NCBI RefSeq assembly: GCF_030867145.1
Contig: NC_134417.1
Location: forward strand, 12,067,577-12,131,576
DNA length: 64,000 bases
Source: Opisthocomus hoazin
Taxonomy: Eukaryota > Chordata > Aves > Opisthocomiformes > Opisthocomidae
Direction of reading: 5' to 3'
A model generated the notes under the pieces. That model was not told where the DNA came from. It searched no databases and was given only the letters and a program-made list of their open reading frames with translations. A program made the position numbers and the translations under genes. Of this stretch, positions 1 through 12,820 are shown piece by piece (position 1 is the stretch's first letter; every line of letters begins with the position of its first letter).

Positions 1-2139
1 TATCTGTCGTTGAGATATATATAGACAACCCTGTGTGGCCTAACTGCAAAGATCAAATGTATTTTTACAAGTTAGCAGCAGCCTTTTTTGACATTGCCTC
101 TTGAGATGTCCTCTACATTGTGACTGACAAGCACAAATATAATTCATTATACAGCATGCTTAAAAAAGCTTTTTTTTTTTTTTTTATGTTCGGCTTTTAC
201 TGTTGCTTGTTTCCAAGCTGTCTTCTAGTGCTGAGATTTGCTGTCCCCAGGCTTTTTGATTTCTTTCTTATGTTTTAATTGCTGGTTGGACATGCTAGTG
301 GCATTTCCCAGGCAAACCCTTTCTACATAATTAGTTTTGAAACTTGGATGAGTCACTGGGCTCTAACTACCATGCCTCTATTATTTTAACTTGAATACAG
401 CACATCTCAAGGATTTTGGCCTCTCTTTGCAGTTGTGGAAATTCATAGGATGACATTGTTGCAGGTCTTGATCCATTTGTTTCTATTGTGGGTTTCCAGA
501 GTTTTTTCACAACATAAAGCACATTTCAAAGCATGGCAGTGTTGTGAGCCAGCCTCCTCTCCCAGTGGTGCAGATCATTTTCTGCTTTATTGGCAGCTGA
601 ATAAAGCAATGCCGTATTTATGACAAAAGTTAATGAAAATATGTAAAATTCAAAACACTTAATGTAGTTTTCATTTTCTTTTAATGCAGGTTGGCAAATG
701 AAAACAGAACACAGCCAGCCACCCAGGGCCACGCTGGTTTTTATGGCCCGTCAGTGATAACTCAAGAGGCCACAGTCTGGGAACTGCCATTTCAGAAAGT
801 TCTAGCCAATCTCTTTAAGAGACCACATGTGACCCTGCCACAAATTTTATACTAGCAGAATTGTGACCGGCAAAGAATACATATTTTTGTTAGGCCATTC
901 TCATCGTGCACTGAGAATCTAAAAGATCCAAACCATGACAGCTAAAACAGATTGAGATAAGAGATGAAATGAAGTGGTTATAATTTTCTTTTCGCTTATA
1001 CACTTTCATAGGGAAATTTTCACATAGCTGCCATTGGTACAGGACATGTCAGTTATTGGCTTCTGCGATGATTCTGACCCATATTAAGGATTTGACCTCA
1101 TAATCCCTAGCTATAGTCCTTCCTATACTCCGGTCGTAAACAAAGGGGGCTTTGTCTTATAGAAGACTATGGGACTGGACTCAAAACCTCTTCTTGGGGT
1201 TCGGGTGCCATGTCCGTGAAAATGGGAAAGATCCAAGCAGAAATGTATTTCCACGATAGGGGTAAAGAGGCTGAGTGAAAGAGCCACGGCGCTGTTGTGC
1301 AGTGTGACACCAGCGTTTCCTAAGGGCGTACCACCCTCCTTTTAGGAAATGGGGTACACGAGCAGTTTCTCACCTGAACTTCAAGTTGTGACCCCTTTGT
1401 GTGATATTATTGCATAATTGTTACTTGTTCTGTCAGACAAAATCAAAACGCATCTGTTTAAAATCTGCACGTAGTTTACAAAAATGTCTCTTTATACAGA
1501 AAGTTCAAGCTATAGTTGGCTGTTTGTTGTGTGAGAAGGATAATACCTGGGTTGCTGTGAAAAGACACAGCTTTGGAAAATACCTCATAATTCTTGTCTT
1601 TGAAACCCTCCCCCCTCAAGCTTCTGAAAGAGGACTTCAAAACACCCAGCTACAGCCACAACTAACAAAAATTGGTAAAGGTGGGGAGTGATGAGAAAGA
1701 GCCAGTATCCAGTACTTGTAGAGCCAGATTTCAGGTCCTGAACTCAGATGCAGCAGTACCTTGTTCTGCCACTAATTTTAGGATGGTGAATCTGACAGAG
1801 TGCTCTAATTAAAGAGCAGAAGAAACCCGTTCCATGTGATTCTTTAAAAGATCCAGAATGAGATCTCATGCATCAGTTGCTCTCTTTACACCCACGGAAC
1901 TCCCACCGAGCCTGGCAGGGGCTTATAGAAAGTCTGGCATCTGACTTTGGCTCTGAAGGGCTGATTTGGGGGTGATTTACTAAGGAAGATAAAGGGGCCC
2001 CTTAGCAACCCCCTTGACGCGACAGATGTTCCTGACGCGCGGGGGGAAGAGCCAGGCCATTATGCAGCGCCGTTCTTCTCCCCCCGCTCCAGACTAGTTT
2101 GACCCCTTTCTGGTTCAGTTATTTTACATATCCCTCTGT
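1..2139. other. Non-coding flank downstream of PAQR9
   Basis: AT-rich sequence with stops in all frames and no recognisable coding exon. A poly-T run of about 16 lies near 170-185. Short open frames here (for example 1401-1691 and 435-623) have no recognisable protein features. It lies beyond the likely 3' end of the minus-strand PAQR9 transcript, so I treat it as intergenic. No RNA gene was seen. Confidence 0.5.
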
Positions 2140-2145
2140 TTTATT
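2140..2145 (-). terminator. PAQR9: Candidate PAQR9 polyadenylation signal
   Basis: The plus strand reads TTTATT, that is AATAAA on the minus strand, about 760 nt downstream of the PAQR9 stop. It is the first canonical hexamer I found in that direction. Use of this signal is inferred. A longer or shorter 3' UTR is possible. Confidence 0.3.
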
Positions 2146-2456
2146 TTAGTATCCAAGAGGCTACACCAACCACTCCCTGCTTGCCTTATTAAGTCTCTCC
2201 ATCAACTGGTAATTCTGTAATAATTCACAGCTGTTTTTCCTCTGTTAACTCTATTGTTCCCTGGCTGAAAAGGCTGCAAGACCTTAAAAACTACAGATAG
2301 CTATCGATTTGTTTGCATTTAAAATCCAGTATGTGGCTGCAAAGGCCTGTTACAGTATCACAGAGGAGGATAAATGTCAGTGCATAATCCGCTAGGAAAT
2401 TTCACATAGGAGTTGATTCAAAGTCTATAAGTAATCATTGCACAAGTGTCTTCAGG

Positions 2457-2532
2457 TGTGTATATATACACACACATATATCTGTAGCTATTAAATAGAT
2501 AGCTAGATATATAAATATATGTATGTATATAC
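2457..2532. repeat. TA/CA-rich simple sequence
   Basis: An imperfect mixture of TATA, CACA and GATA steps, about 75 bp long, probably within the PAQR9 3' UTR or just beyond it. It is a degenerate microsatellite with no other visible role. Confidence 0.6.
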
Positions 2533-2759
2533 AGAGCTAGTTTAAACCTAATTGTTACGAAATTAGTAAGTGGCATTCACAGTTCATGCATTCTTCCTAG
2601 TAGCAGAGCTAAATTATTTCAGCTTATACTCTAAGCAGCAACATACCAGTAAGCGTTCGCTTGCTTCCCCTGGTAACCTAGTAGTTTAAAGAGCACGAGC
2701 AGTTCCGCCATGGTCACTTTCCCTCGCAGCCGCCCTGTGAAAGGGACCTGGCTCCTTCA

Positions 2760-5050
2760 CAGGTGCGTTTCCCCCAGGTTTCACAGCATCTTCAGGGCAT
2801 GGTGGAGCCAGCCTGAGGGTTGCCAGCCTGAAGGTCATCGGCCCGAGGGTCTCCAGCCTGAGAGTCACTGGTACGATGGTCGCTGTCGCGAGGGCGTTCA
2901 GCCCGGCTAGTCCTGCTTGCAGAGGTCTGCGACGTTGAGGAACCTCCTGACGACCGCGGCCAAGCAGAGCATCAGGAGCAGCATGTACCCCACGGTGCCC
3001 AGGTAGGTGGGGGCGGCCAGGGGTGCCTTGAGGAACTCGGCCAGCCCGTCCTCCACGTAGTGCACCTGGTCGTAGATGCTGAGGAAGGTGAAGATGTGGA
3101 AGAGCTGGTGGCTGTGCCCCACGATGTCGAAGAGCCCCGGCTGGATCCGCTCGGGGATCTTGCTGACGTTGAAGAAGGCGGCCACCAGCAGCCAGCAGTA
3201 GCGCCGGTAGAAGTAGACGAAGAGCGTGGGGTTGCGGGTGCGGAGGTCGAAGAGGAGGCTCTCCAGCATGATGGGGCAGGCCATGCTCAGCGGCATGGCG
3301 AAGACGAAGGTGCGCACGGCGAAGGGGTAGGCGCAGCAGGCCGCGCGGCTGCGGCAGCAGGCGGCCGTGCAGCCCACGGCCAGCGCCAGCGCCACGGGCA
3401 GCACCAGGGCGCGGTAGGCCGCGATGGGCAGGCTGCAGTCCAGCTGCCAGCCCAGCCGCTGCTGCACGTAGAGGCTCATGGCGCCGGCATCCAGCAGGCT
3501 CAGCCCTGGCAGCAGGTAGTAGGAGTAGGCCACGGTGCTGGCAAAGCCGTAGTAGCTGATGGAGGCGTAGTCCAGGTAGAAGAAGGCGGCGCGGAGGCGC
3601 GGGGAGAGGCAGCTGAAGAGGTGGGCCGTGCAGCTCATGGCGAAGGTGAGCAGCACCCCCGAGGCGTAGCACCAGAGGGGCAGCAGGGCCGGGTGGTGGA
3701 AGGGCACGTCCCCGGCGCCCCGCAGCAGCAGCAGCCGCCCGAAGCGGCTGAGGAAGAGCAGCAGCGGGATGAAGTGGGTCCAGAAGTTGAGGGTCTCGTT
3801 GGTGGGCTGCAGCACCGAGGCCAGGCACTCCTGCGCCGAGCAGTGCAGCCGCCGGTAGCCCGAGAGGATGAAGCACTCCACGAAGTCCTCGGGCACCTCG
3901 TCCCAGCGCAGCAGGGCGGCGGGGCGAGCGGCCGGTGCCGCCTCCTCCTTGTCCCCCTCGCCCGCCGGCATGCCGCCGGGCCCCCCGGCCGACCCCGGCC
4001 CCGGCCCGCCGCCCCCCGCCGCCGCGCCCCGCCGCCGCCGCCCGGGCGAGGCGGAGCCGCTGCTCCCGCGGCCGCCGGCGGAGCAGCCGCTGCGGCTCTG
4101 CGCTTCCCCGCCGCGCCCGGCAGCATCGCTCATTGCGGCGGGGGCAGTGGCGGCACCGCCGCGCCTCCTCCCGCCCCGCCGCCCGGCATCGCGGTAACTG
4201 GAAACCGGCGGCGCGTCCAGGGCTCCCGGGGAGCGGGGAGAGACGCCCCCGCCGCCCCGGGTAGGGTTTCCCGGGGAGGGAGGCGCTGGACGCCCGAGCC
4301 GCCGTTAATGATTGATGCGGCCGCGGCGGGGGGGCGGGCCGGGAGAGCCCCGCGGCGAGGCGTGCGGCCGGGCCCGGCCAGCGCAGCTCCGCACGGCCCC
4401 GCTCCGCCGGGAGCCCGCCCGGGGCCGCTGCAGGGGGCCGGCCGAGCGGCCCCACGCCGCTTGGTGCGGGGCCCTTCCCGCGAGGGCGTGGAAACCACCG
4501 GGGGGGCGTCGGCACCGGCTGCCGGCGGGGGCAGAGCCGCCGAGGGGAGGGTGATCCCCCCCCGTGGGGGTGCGGGACGATCCCCAGTCGGCGGGGCGCG
4601 ACGGAGCGGGGCAGGGGAGGCCGGACAGCGGGGCGGATTTCTGCCGTGTGCCCTCCGGGGAGGCTGCCCGGTGCCCGCCGCGCCGACCCCCGGGGCACCC
4701 ACCGCGTCCCCGAGCAGGGCGGCGGGGGGCGGGTGGACACCTCCCGCAACGGGCTGGCTGCAGCCGCCCCGCGGGGATCCTGAGGTGAGCCCCGCATTCA
4801 TCGGCGGTGCGGTGACGCCAGCGGCGCCGTTACATAACCGGGATGCAAAAACGGCGGGAGCAGTGCGGGAGGGGCGTTCGTGTCCCGCACCGCCTCGGCG
4901 GGCAGCGGCCGGCCGTGCCCGGTTCGTCTGTGTTGGGGGGGTCCGACCCGTCCGCTAGCGTGCTCTGGGCTGTCGCGTGCCCGCACTGCGCGGTGATGTC
5001 CAGGTACGGGTGTACAGCCGTGCGGTGTCGGCGAGGTCCGGTGGAGTTAG
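2760..5050. promoter_or_regulatory. PAQR9: CpG island over PAQR9 and its 5' flank
   Basis: Very GC-rich, CpG-dense DNA covers the whole PAQR9 coding exon and about 900 bp upstream, then falls back to AT-rich sequence after about 5,050. It presumably holds the PAQR9 promoter, on the 4,134-5,000 side. No convincing TATA box was seen. A divergent non-coding transcript from such an island is common (human has PAQR9-AS1), but none can be shown from this sequence. Confidence 0.8.
2907..4133 (-). CDS. PAQR9: PAQR9, progestin and adipoQ receptor family member 9 (intronless)
   Basis: Single-exon reading frame of 408 residues on the minus strand. PAQR proteins are multi-pass membrane proteins related to adiponectin and membrane progestin receptors. 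From residue 74 (LLRWDEVPEDF) to the end the sequence follows vertebrate PAQR9 closely. Hydrophobic segments lie at roughly 118-137, 151-172, 183-212, 237-258, 268-290, 312-322, 334-355 and 377-397. The family zinc-site pattern is visible: His171 in SCTAHLF, Asp189 in YLDYAS, and His342 and His346 in GHSHQLFHI. The first 73 residues are Gly/Ala/Arg-rich, low in complexity and unlike the mammalian N-terminus. The protein is about 30 residues longer than human PAQR9 as I recall it. I chose the first ATG (4131-4133, G at -3); Met55 (codon 3969-3971, also G at -3) is an alternative start. Long open frames on the opposite strand are by-products of very high GC. Confidence 0.95.
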   Translation of the reverse strand: MSDAAGRGGEAQSRSGCSAGGRGSSGSASPGRRRRGAAAGGGGPGPGSAGGPGGMPAGEGDKEEAAPAARPAALLRWDEVPEDFVECFILSGYRRLHCSAQECLASVLQPTNETLNFWTHFIPLLLFLSRFGRLLLLRGAGDVPFHHPALLPLWCYASGVLLTFAMSCTAHLFSCLSPRLRAAFFYLDYASISYYGFASTVAYSYYLLPGLSLLDAGAMSLYVQQRLGWQLDCSLPIAAYRALVLPVALALAVGCTAACCRSRAACCAYPFAVRTFVFAMPLSMACPIMLESLLFDLRTRNPTLFVYFYRRYCWLLVAAFFNVSKIPERIQPGLFDIVGHSHQLFHIFTFLSIYDQVHYVEDGLAEFLKAPLAAPTYLGTVGYMLLLMLCLAAVVRRFLNVADLCKQD

Positions 5051-8000
5051 GACACTCTGCCCAAAGGTTTTTATAAAAATCTGCTATTCAGTCACAACAA
5101 CGTGCAAAATCTTCTGAGCAAGGAGGCGATCAGAAATACGGTTTTAAAAATTGGCACCAAGGAAGCAGTAAAAACGTGTTGCCGAAAGCGATTTTCAATG
5201 CATTTTTCACTGGAGTAAAAATACTGATTTTACGGAACTGCTGAAAGTCGGGCGGGCTGGTGACACCGCTGATCATCTCTGTAGAAACCACACCGGAGTC
5301 CTGCCAGGAAAATCAACACAACTGAGCAGTGCTGAAAAGCCAAGGGGAGGAGTAAAATACTAAACTGAGAGACCTGCATTTTAGGTGCAGACCCAAGGCG
5401 CTCTGCTGCCAGTGCGTGTTGGAGGGGGTGCCTGGCGGCGTGCGGGGACTCACCCCCAGCCGCTCCCCGGGGAGCGACGGACAGAGGGCTCTGCGTAACC
5501 CGCCCGCGGCGGGCCTCAGCTGCACCAGCAGCGAGCAAGTGGGGCCCCACTCGCCGTGGGCTCTGCCCTGGGTGATTTAGGGAGCGGAAAGGCTCTTTGG
5601 GACTGAATGAAAAGTGCTCGGGCTCTGGGCGAGGTCAGGCTCCTCACGGGGCTGCTCGGCGCTGAAGAGGCCGCCCCAGAGAAGAGCCGGGCCGGAGGCT
5701 GGACCATTTGCTGCATCCCTGTAGATGTGCCTGGTGGTGAGGGGGCTGTTAGCTAGAAGATATCTCCTCCTCTGCCCTGCTCCCACCACCCCACCCCACC
5801 CCACCCCACCCCACCCCACACGATCTGGTGATCGTTTCTCCCAGTCCCTTCCATTTACGGTGGTGAGTGCCATCACAGGCCCTAGGGAAGAGGACCGAAG
5901 TGACCGTGATCTTCAGCCTCCCTTGTCAAGGTTAGATAAGGAGAGGTGGTTGACTGGGAGCAATCTGGTTTTCGACCTGCGCTGAAGAGCCTGCTGGAAG
6001 GCCACCAGCAGCTGTTGCAACAGATGGTGTCTGAAGAACAACAGCATCGGCCGCCGACTGGGAACTGCTGGCCTCACAGTGGCAGTGGGGCTCCTTCGAC
6101 ACGTTCTGACTTTCCTACATCCTCCAGACTGTCCGGGGTGCGGGAGGCGTTCAGCCCTCTTGCCTTGGGGAGTACTGGGGTATCGCCCGGCTTCCTGGGA
6201 GAGACACCCACTGGGTTTGTGTTTTTACAGGGGTCAGCCCAGGCTGGGAGGAGCAGGTGGGGTTTGCTTGTGGTCCAAGACTGACCCAGTCCAGGTGGCC
6301 ACCGGACTGTGGGTACCGGTGCAGATACGTGCTAACGCTGCAGAGAAGGTAAATGTCTGGAAATTTCTCCCTACTATTGATGTCTTCCTGTAATATTTTA
6401 AGATGTCTTAAAATCATGTTTAGGAGGCTAGGGGCTTTCTGTATTGCAGAGCAGAGAACCACCTGAGAGACTTGTACACGTCGGCTCTTCTGGAGGAAGC
6501 ACAGGCCCAAGGTTTGCTCTGTCCCTGGTGGGTTTACCTGTTAACACTGTGCTACAGATAAACACAAGCAGTGTGAAATAAATATAAATTTTCTTTTCTC
6601 TGCCTCTGTGCAGGGATCCAGCTTTGGCTCGTCCCAGGTGCTCTGCTGATGCCACACATGCGTAATGTGGGTCTCCTTGTCTGGCCAGAAAGTGCCAGGG
6701 AGATCTCGGAGCTTCTAGAGTTCACAGTTCACATCCCTGCCAAGTGACAGTGATGTAGCTTTAGCAGCCACACGAATGAAACTGGTTACTGGTGATCTGG
6801 TTCTTTTGCTTTTTTCCGAGGCTGCCTCCTCACAGGGGAGAATGGTCTCCGGAGACAGACTGGGCTTTCAGAAAGACAACGGCATACATCTTGCATGGAG
6901 TTAATTACTCTGTTCCCAAGCTAGCTGTGGAGTAGTGTACTGGGAACCTTACAATTTAAAGCACTTACAACCTCAAAATAGCCTCTTATTCATACGTAGT
7001 CCATCCAGGTTAGTATTACATGACCATTATGTGGTAGGCAAGGGAAAATCAGGGCATTTGGAGGTCACAGAGAGGAGTCCACGTAATGTAGTGCCTGAAG
7101 AGGCCTCTGCATTTCTCTAACCAGAGTTTATATTTAGAAGGGCATGGTCAGCATATACCAGGGTTTCTACTAGCATGTGTAGAATTTTCTGCAGGCTTTC
7201 TCTCCAAATAACCTTTGAGAAGACTCTTAAAACACTGATGAAAGCACCGCCTAATGAGGTAAGTAATGGAAGAAATTTTTAATCAGTGCTGGCTGAAGAC
7301 TCAAAGATGTGCTAAAATACCAAATGTGAGTTTGTTTCTATATTACACTTTTGTTTTATTCATTGTTGAAGCCCTTTCACAAGATATTATTTTGCCTGAA
7401 ATATCGAAAGCCCTATAAGATATTCTGAATTACTTCAACCCTCCCCAGTGAAATTATGCCTTTCGGTTGGGGGGGGAGGGAGGAAGCTAATTTCATCTTT
7501 TGCACTCTACCATACTCAGCACACCAGGGAAGAGGTGGTACTTAGCCTTCCTGTCATCCATTGCCTTTCTGAGCGAGTAAAAAATGAACTTCAATCAACC
7601 ACTAGAGGGAAAGTCCTCTTGTGAACAAGCCATGGTGGTGGTCGGGAGATTTAAGCTGCTTTTGAAGATACAGCTTCAGCCTCACCCAGTTCAACCCACT
7701 CACACTGGCAAACGTCGATCTTAAGAGCTCTTGCTTGACATAATCCTTTACCACAGAATTCTGTCTCTCTCTTTAATTCCTTTTTCCTTCCTATATTTTC
7801 ACCTTCCAGACAGATTTTACCTATTCCTTTCTTAATAAGAAGTTTTGTCTGAGTAAAAACATTTCACCTGTTTGTTTTGCTCTGGATTTTTACCCTTCTT
7901 CACTAAAACCTCTTTAGTAAACCCCGTTCTGACATCTTCCGTGGAACCCCACTGACCATAAGTGAGGGCAGAATTTGGCTCTATTTGTTTAGAAAGAGTA

Positions 8001-11000
8001 GATGTTAGAGAGGCTTCAGCCTCATCTAACTTTTGTCTAATGTAGCTCACGCTTGCAGTTTCTCTGGGAGAACATCTTAACAGCTACACAGACATACAGA
8101 CATGGTCCTTTTGTTCTATGTGATTTTTGGTTTTATCTTTTCTCAAGTGTGTATCAATCTTGTGAAAATAATGTCTTGATAGGTAACTGGCTACTGCAGC
8201 GATTACAATCTTTTGTAATAATCGAGTAGGCACAGCGCTGTGGTCTAATATCAAAGAGATTAACTTGCCTTTAGAGATTCTACCCCACTATCTCTTTCAG
8301 ACTGGATAGACAGGAATCCTTGCATCATTTTCTCCTTTTTGAGCAACTAATTGGGGACAATTACGCTTTATAAAAAACATTACTTAATAAAGAAAAGTGA
8401 AAGTGATACTTGTATTTTAAAGCCTCCCTTGGAGGTGAGAAAAGCTAGAGATGGTAAAGGGAGTAACAACAACCGACACCACCATGGCTGCATAGCAATG
8501 TTCATTTTAACCTCTCTTTCACTAGGAGCTTCTAATTTTGTGTCCTCTTTACCTTTATGTTGAGTATTTTCAGGTTTGTGCTCTTTTGAAAGATTAGGGG
8601 TAGAACTTGTGTTTTTCTGGACAGCAGCAAAGCTGACGGTAAGTATTGCAGTCAAATTACTTTCATTGTGATGAAGAATAGCTTCTTGGGTGTATGCACA
8701 TTTCATGTATGTTTTCTGTGGTCAGAAGCCACCACTGTCCAACCTACCAAGGGCTCACAGCAAGAGCAAAGTACAACTTGTCCACTGAACCCTCACTTAC
8801 AAAGTGCATGGCTGAGAAACTGTTTTTGTTTGTATGTGCCGAGTGAGAGTGTTTTCCAGAGCACAAATTGCTACCCACTGTTAGTAAGCTGAAAGCAGGG
8901 ACTCTTGGTAGGCACAAAGGAGAGATGGCTGTTGCGCTCATCTTGAACTTCCATGCTTTTAAACAGCGGATAAATTTGCGCATCTGGATCCCAGCCAGGT
9001 AGCCTAATTCCCTCTGACAAGAAGCTGTAGGAGAACTTCTGGAATGAAGCCTTCATTTGCTACTCGCGCTAATGCCTGGAAAATACACCGCAAATTACCG
9101 ACCTTCCTCAGCCAGACAGTACAGCTCAGACATTGCCCCTGTGACCGGTCTGCGTAATGGGCCTCATGCTTAAGAAGTCCCGGGGGGACAAAGTACCCAG
9201 GTTCCCCGAGAAGACACGTGCTCCAGGAGAGCAGCGGGGTCCTGGAAGGGAAGGGGCTGCTGGATGGCAGGACTGGAGCAGGACTTGCAGCTGAGAGCAG
9301 GTAGGGCACAAGCACCGAGAGATGGAGCAACACAGAGACGGCTCCAGCCAGGGGTGAGGAGACAGAGCAGCAGCAACAAGCCCCGGCTGCGGGAAACCTC
9401 AGAGCCAAACCGCCCTCTCCCAGCCACCCTCTCTGGCTCTCACTGTGCTTCTGGGGGTCCCTGCTAAAGCATCTTGGCTCAGCCCGGGCTATCCGTGCTC
9501 CAGCCGCGTGCTGCCTGCCTCTCACCTCACCTCTGGCCCGCTCTCCCCCCGTGCTGCACACCCATGGCTTCCTAGCAACCCACGAGCACGTGGGCGAGTG
9601 TGCATCCAGCGATTTTGAGAATCCTTGCTGAGCGGCTTTCAGTCTCAGAGGTGGGAGGAGATGGAGGGTGGAATACGGGAAAAGCTGCTGGCGGACTGCT
9701 GCCTAAGCAATGGGGAAATGGCACGCACAGGCTGTGGCTTCAGGGATCCCCGAGCCACTACCGAGCGCGTGAAATGACTCACAGAGTTACGAACCTGTGC
9801 ACCCAGCAGCCACCCTTCTGCCCTGCTCCTGATCCGCCCGCCTCGTGCCCTCAAACACGCTTCCTTCACTACAGGGCAGGGAACTTCCACAGCACCCTGA
9901 ATCCTTCCCCTGTCCCTCCCTCCCACCCGCCTTTGCAAAAGGGCTGCCGCAGTCCAGCGGTGCGCTGGCCCGGGGTGAGAGCAAAGCAGGGATGTCCTCT
10001 GCAAGGGGGCAAAAACCAGCCAGAAAGACAAGGGTAATGCACCGCAGCATGTGGTTTACTTAATGTAGCTGTTAATTATTCATGATAATTCACGATTTTC
10101 CCTAGTATATTGCCTAATGATATCTGTCATTGTAACAACAGTTAATAAACAACTCCTAGGTCTGCATGCAACCAGACCTACTGCATTACAATGAAAAATG
10201 TCTAATATTTCCTTTTTAATAGTATTATTAGCCTACCCTTTCCAGCATTAATTCTCCACAGATTTCTGCATTTCACTGTTTCCTTTCCTTCCCTCTCTCC
10301 TCCCTCCCCTTCCTCTCCCATTAAGCCCAAGACATGACGTGTTGTCATTCACTGACTGTCCACCAGTGCTACTGTACTGTTGCAACGTGTTATAAATAGC
10401 ACAGATTCCGGAGTACAGTTCATTCTGAAAAATTATCTTTAGAGATGACCTTTGAAACTCTAACTATACCCTTCCTGTTTTTCACAGCATGCTTTGGATC
10501 ATGATGCTCTTAATTTGGTGCAGTTTATTAATTACAAAAGAGCGTAGAGGCTGAGCAGTAAGCAGAGGATTTAAACAATGAGGTGGATAATTAAAAAGGA
10601 TTAATGAGGTGGATTAAATAAAGGGATTGAGGCCAAATGGAGCACACATTTTCTAAACATTAACGGCCCCAAAACTCTAGCATCCAAGGGCACATTCCTC
10701 CTTCCAGCTAGATGTTTGCTTTTTATCCAGACGTGTCCATCTTTTTTTCCCACCAGGTTCATTAATGCAGTCCCAGGAGAGCTGAGCAGCATCTAACGTC
10801 TCCTCCTGTGGCCCCAAGTGCCCCTTCGATCCAGCACAAGTTCCCCAGCTGGTTCGCTTCCAGCTCAGTGCTGCACGTGTTTCCACTACCATGTTAAAAA
10901 AATCCAGAAGCAGGTCAGAGATGACACTAATCCTGTGCCTCTGCAAGCTGGTGTAGTGGTTCTCAAGAAAACAGTGAGAAAGATGGGGGAAGAGAAGGAC

Positions 11001-12399
11001 TTGACTTGGATTCTGAAGCAGTAAGATCCTGCCTAATCCATCTCTAAAGCTCCTTGGCCAACATCATCCCTTCCTGCAGAAGGGCTCCCTTATGGGCACG
11101 TTGGGAGCTCAACAAATCCTAACAAGACTGATGGAATTGTCCCCAAATCCTGCTGTCGAGGGGTAGGTTTTATTCCTCCCTCCTTCCCTCCAAGCCAGCA
11201 GTGATTCCACTTCAGATCTGTGCAAAGCCTTGGAGTGCCCACAGCAAGCTGTGCAGGTGGTCTCAGAAATGGAGAGCCGTCCTCCAGAGCGGAAGGTGAG
11301 ATCCTAGACGGTAAGGTACTGTGTCAGCTGTAGGTATAGCAAATGCTTCTTGCTGTAATTGCTCACAGCTGGAGGGAGCTCAATAAACATCTGAGATCTC
11401 TTGATCCTTAGCTGCCAATCCATTACCAGAAAATTTTTGCGTGGTTATTTTGCAAATGGTGGAAGGAGGCTTGAAAAGCAGCGAGAAATGCGTATTTCTG
11501 CCATGTTACCCTTCTCAGTCTACCTCACCTTTTTCTCAGTTGCAGTAGCGCTGTCTGGTCAATGCCCTATTTGACTGCAGCGTAAAGCAATCTGCATCTA
11601 CAGAATGAGGATGATTGTTTGTTATTTCTCTATTTTTTGTGTGACTTAGGACATAGAAATCATGTAATGTAGCAAATGTCACCTGAGGCGTGCTGCGGGG
11701 TGCAGGGGGGAGCAGCAGCCGCCTGCGTGGGGCAGGCAGTGCCCGGTGCCCCTGCTCTCTGCCGGAGCACGCACTGGGGCGTGGACAGCAGCTTCTCCCC
11801 AGCTCCCCGCCGCTCTTCACAGGAGGAGGAAGAAATGGTTGCAGGTAATTTTTACTTGTGTCAGCGCTGCTGGTCGTACATATTGATCTGCGTTTTCCGG
11901 CTTTGAGGGAGGCTTTCCTCCTCTCCTCCAGCACCCCAGCGAGCGTTTGTTTTCATAATGCTGCAGTGTTACTTCCACTAACCAGCCTACTCGGTCCTGT
12001 TAGGATCTGCGTGACAGCCAGCGCCAGGACCTGTACTATGATGGTGGCCATGAAAAGACTCACAGTTCAGCCCTCACCCTAGAGACAGCTACTGGCAGAG
12101 CAACACGCTCTGGTCAGACCACCTCCCCGCGCAGCTGGACCCGCGCAGCTGGACGCACACCTGCGGCAGGCGAGGCTTCCTGAGGGTTCCGCCCTCCTCT
12201 CAACTTCCAGTCCTCTGCAGCTGACCCTGCCCTTCCCACCTTCTCCTTTCACTTTCTTTCTGCCTCTTCTGGAAGCCCCCCGGCTTCGTACTCCGCTGAC
12301 AGACGTGGTTATTAGCGTAGGCCTGGCTCCCTCCTGCCGCTCACAGGGCAGTGGGTGTCAGGAGTTGGCGGATTTAAAGTTTTCGTTAATTTCTGCGTA
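5051..12399. other. Intergenic region between PAQR9 and U2SURP
   Basis: About 7.3 kb with no coding exon I can support. Moderate-GC patches (5,400-6,300; 9,000-10,050; 11,680-12,300) produce open frames of up to about 185 residues, but these are Ser/Pro/Arg-rich and resemble no family I know. The stretch includes a CCCCA repeat at about 5.8 kb and CT-rich tracts near 10,290-10,320. Distal regulatory elements for either gene could lie here, but none can be identified by eye. Confidence 0.5.
5786..5819. repeat. CCCCA/TGGGG tandem repeat
   Basis: About six uninterrupted CCCCA units. The minus strand carries runs of four G separated by single T residues, a classical G-quadruplex-forming pattern similar to Tetrahymena-type telomeric DNA. 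It lies about 1.7 kb upstream of the PAQR9 start. Confidence 0.85.
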
Positions 12400-12820
12400 T
12401 TTGCCGTCTTCTCCTTAAGCACCACCTCCGCCCCAGCACCTTCTACACGACGCTGAGCATCCGCACCGGCGCGGGGACGCAGGGCCCGTGGCACAGGCAG
12501 CGTGACCTCTGGCTGCGGCCCTGCGGGAGGCACCGCTCGGCCAAGCCGCCGTGGCGGTGGGCTGTCCGACCCCGCACCGCAGGGGCCGCCCTGCTCCCTC
12601 GCCGCTGCTCCTTCCTGGGCTTCTCCGATCTGAGGGCCGAGGCGCCGGGCTCCGCCGCCGCGCAACGCCCGGTTCCCGGCAGAGGCCTTCCCGGCCCCGG
12701 CGCCCTCGGCCGCATCCCGCTCCGGCCCCGCTCGTCCCGCCCGAGCCGCTCCCGGCTCCCGCCTCGCAGGAAGGCTCGGGGCGGCGCCGCGGCCCGCTCC
12801 CCTCCGCGGGGCCGGGGCAG

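Noticed and set aside
2686-4958. Long open frames overlapping PAQR9 in other frames and on the opposite strand (up to about 700 residues).
   Set aside because: They are Pro/Arg/Gly/Ala-rich by-products of extreme GC content, which removes stop codons. The PAQR9 frame alone shows membrane segments and family motifs.
9004-9561. Minus-strand open frame of 185 residues in the intergenic region.
   Set aside because: No recognisable domain, Ser/Leu/Pro-rich composition, and no supporting promoter or splice structure. Probably chance in a moderate-GC patch.
10677-10946. Minus-strand open frame of 89 residues with a somewhat protein-like composition; considered as a retroelement remnant.
   Set aside because: I could not match it to any family, and there are no flanking element landmarks.
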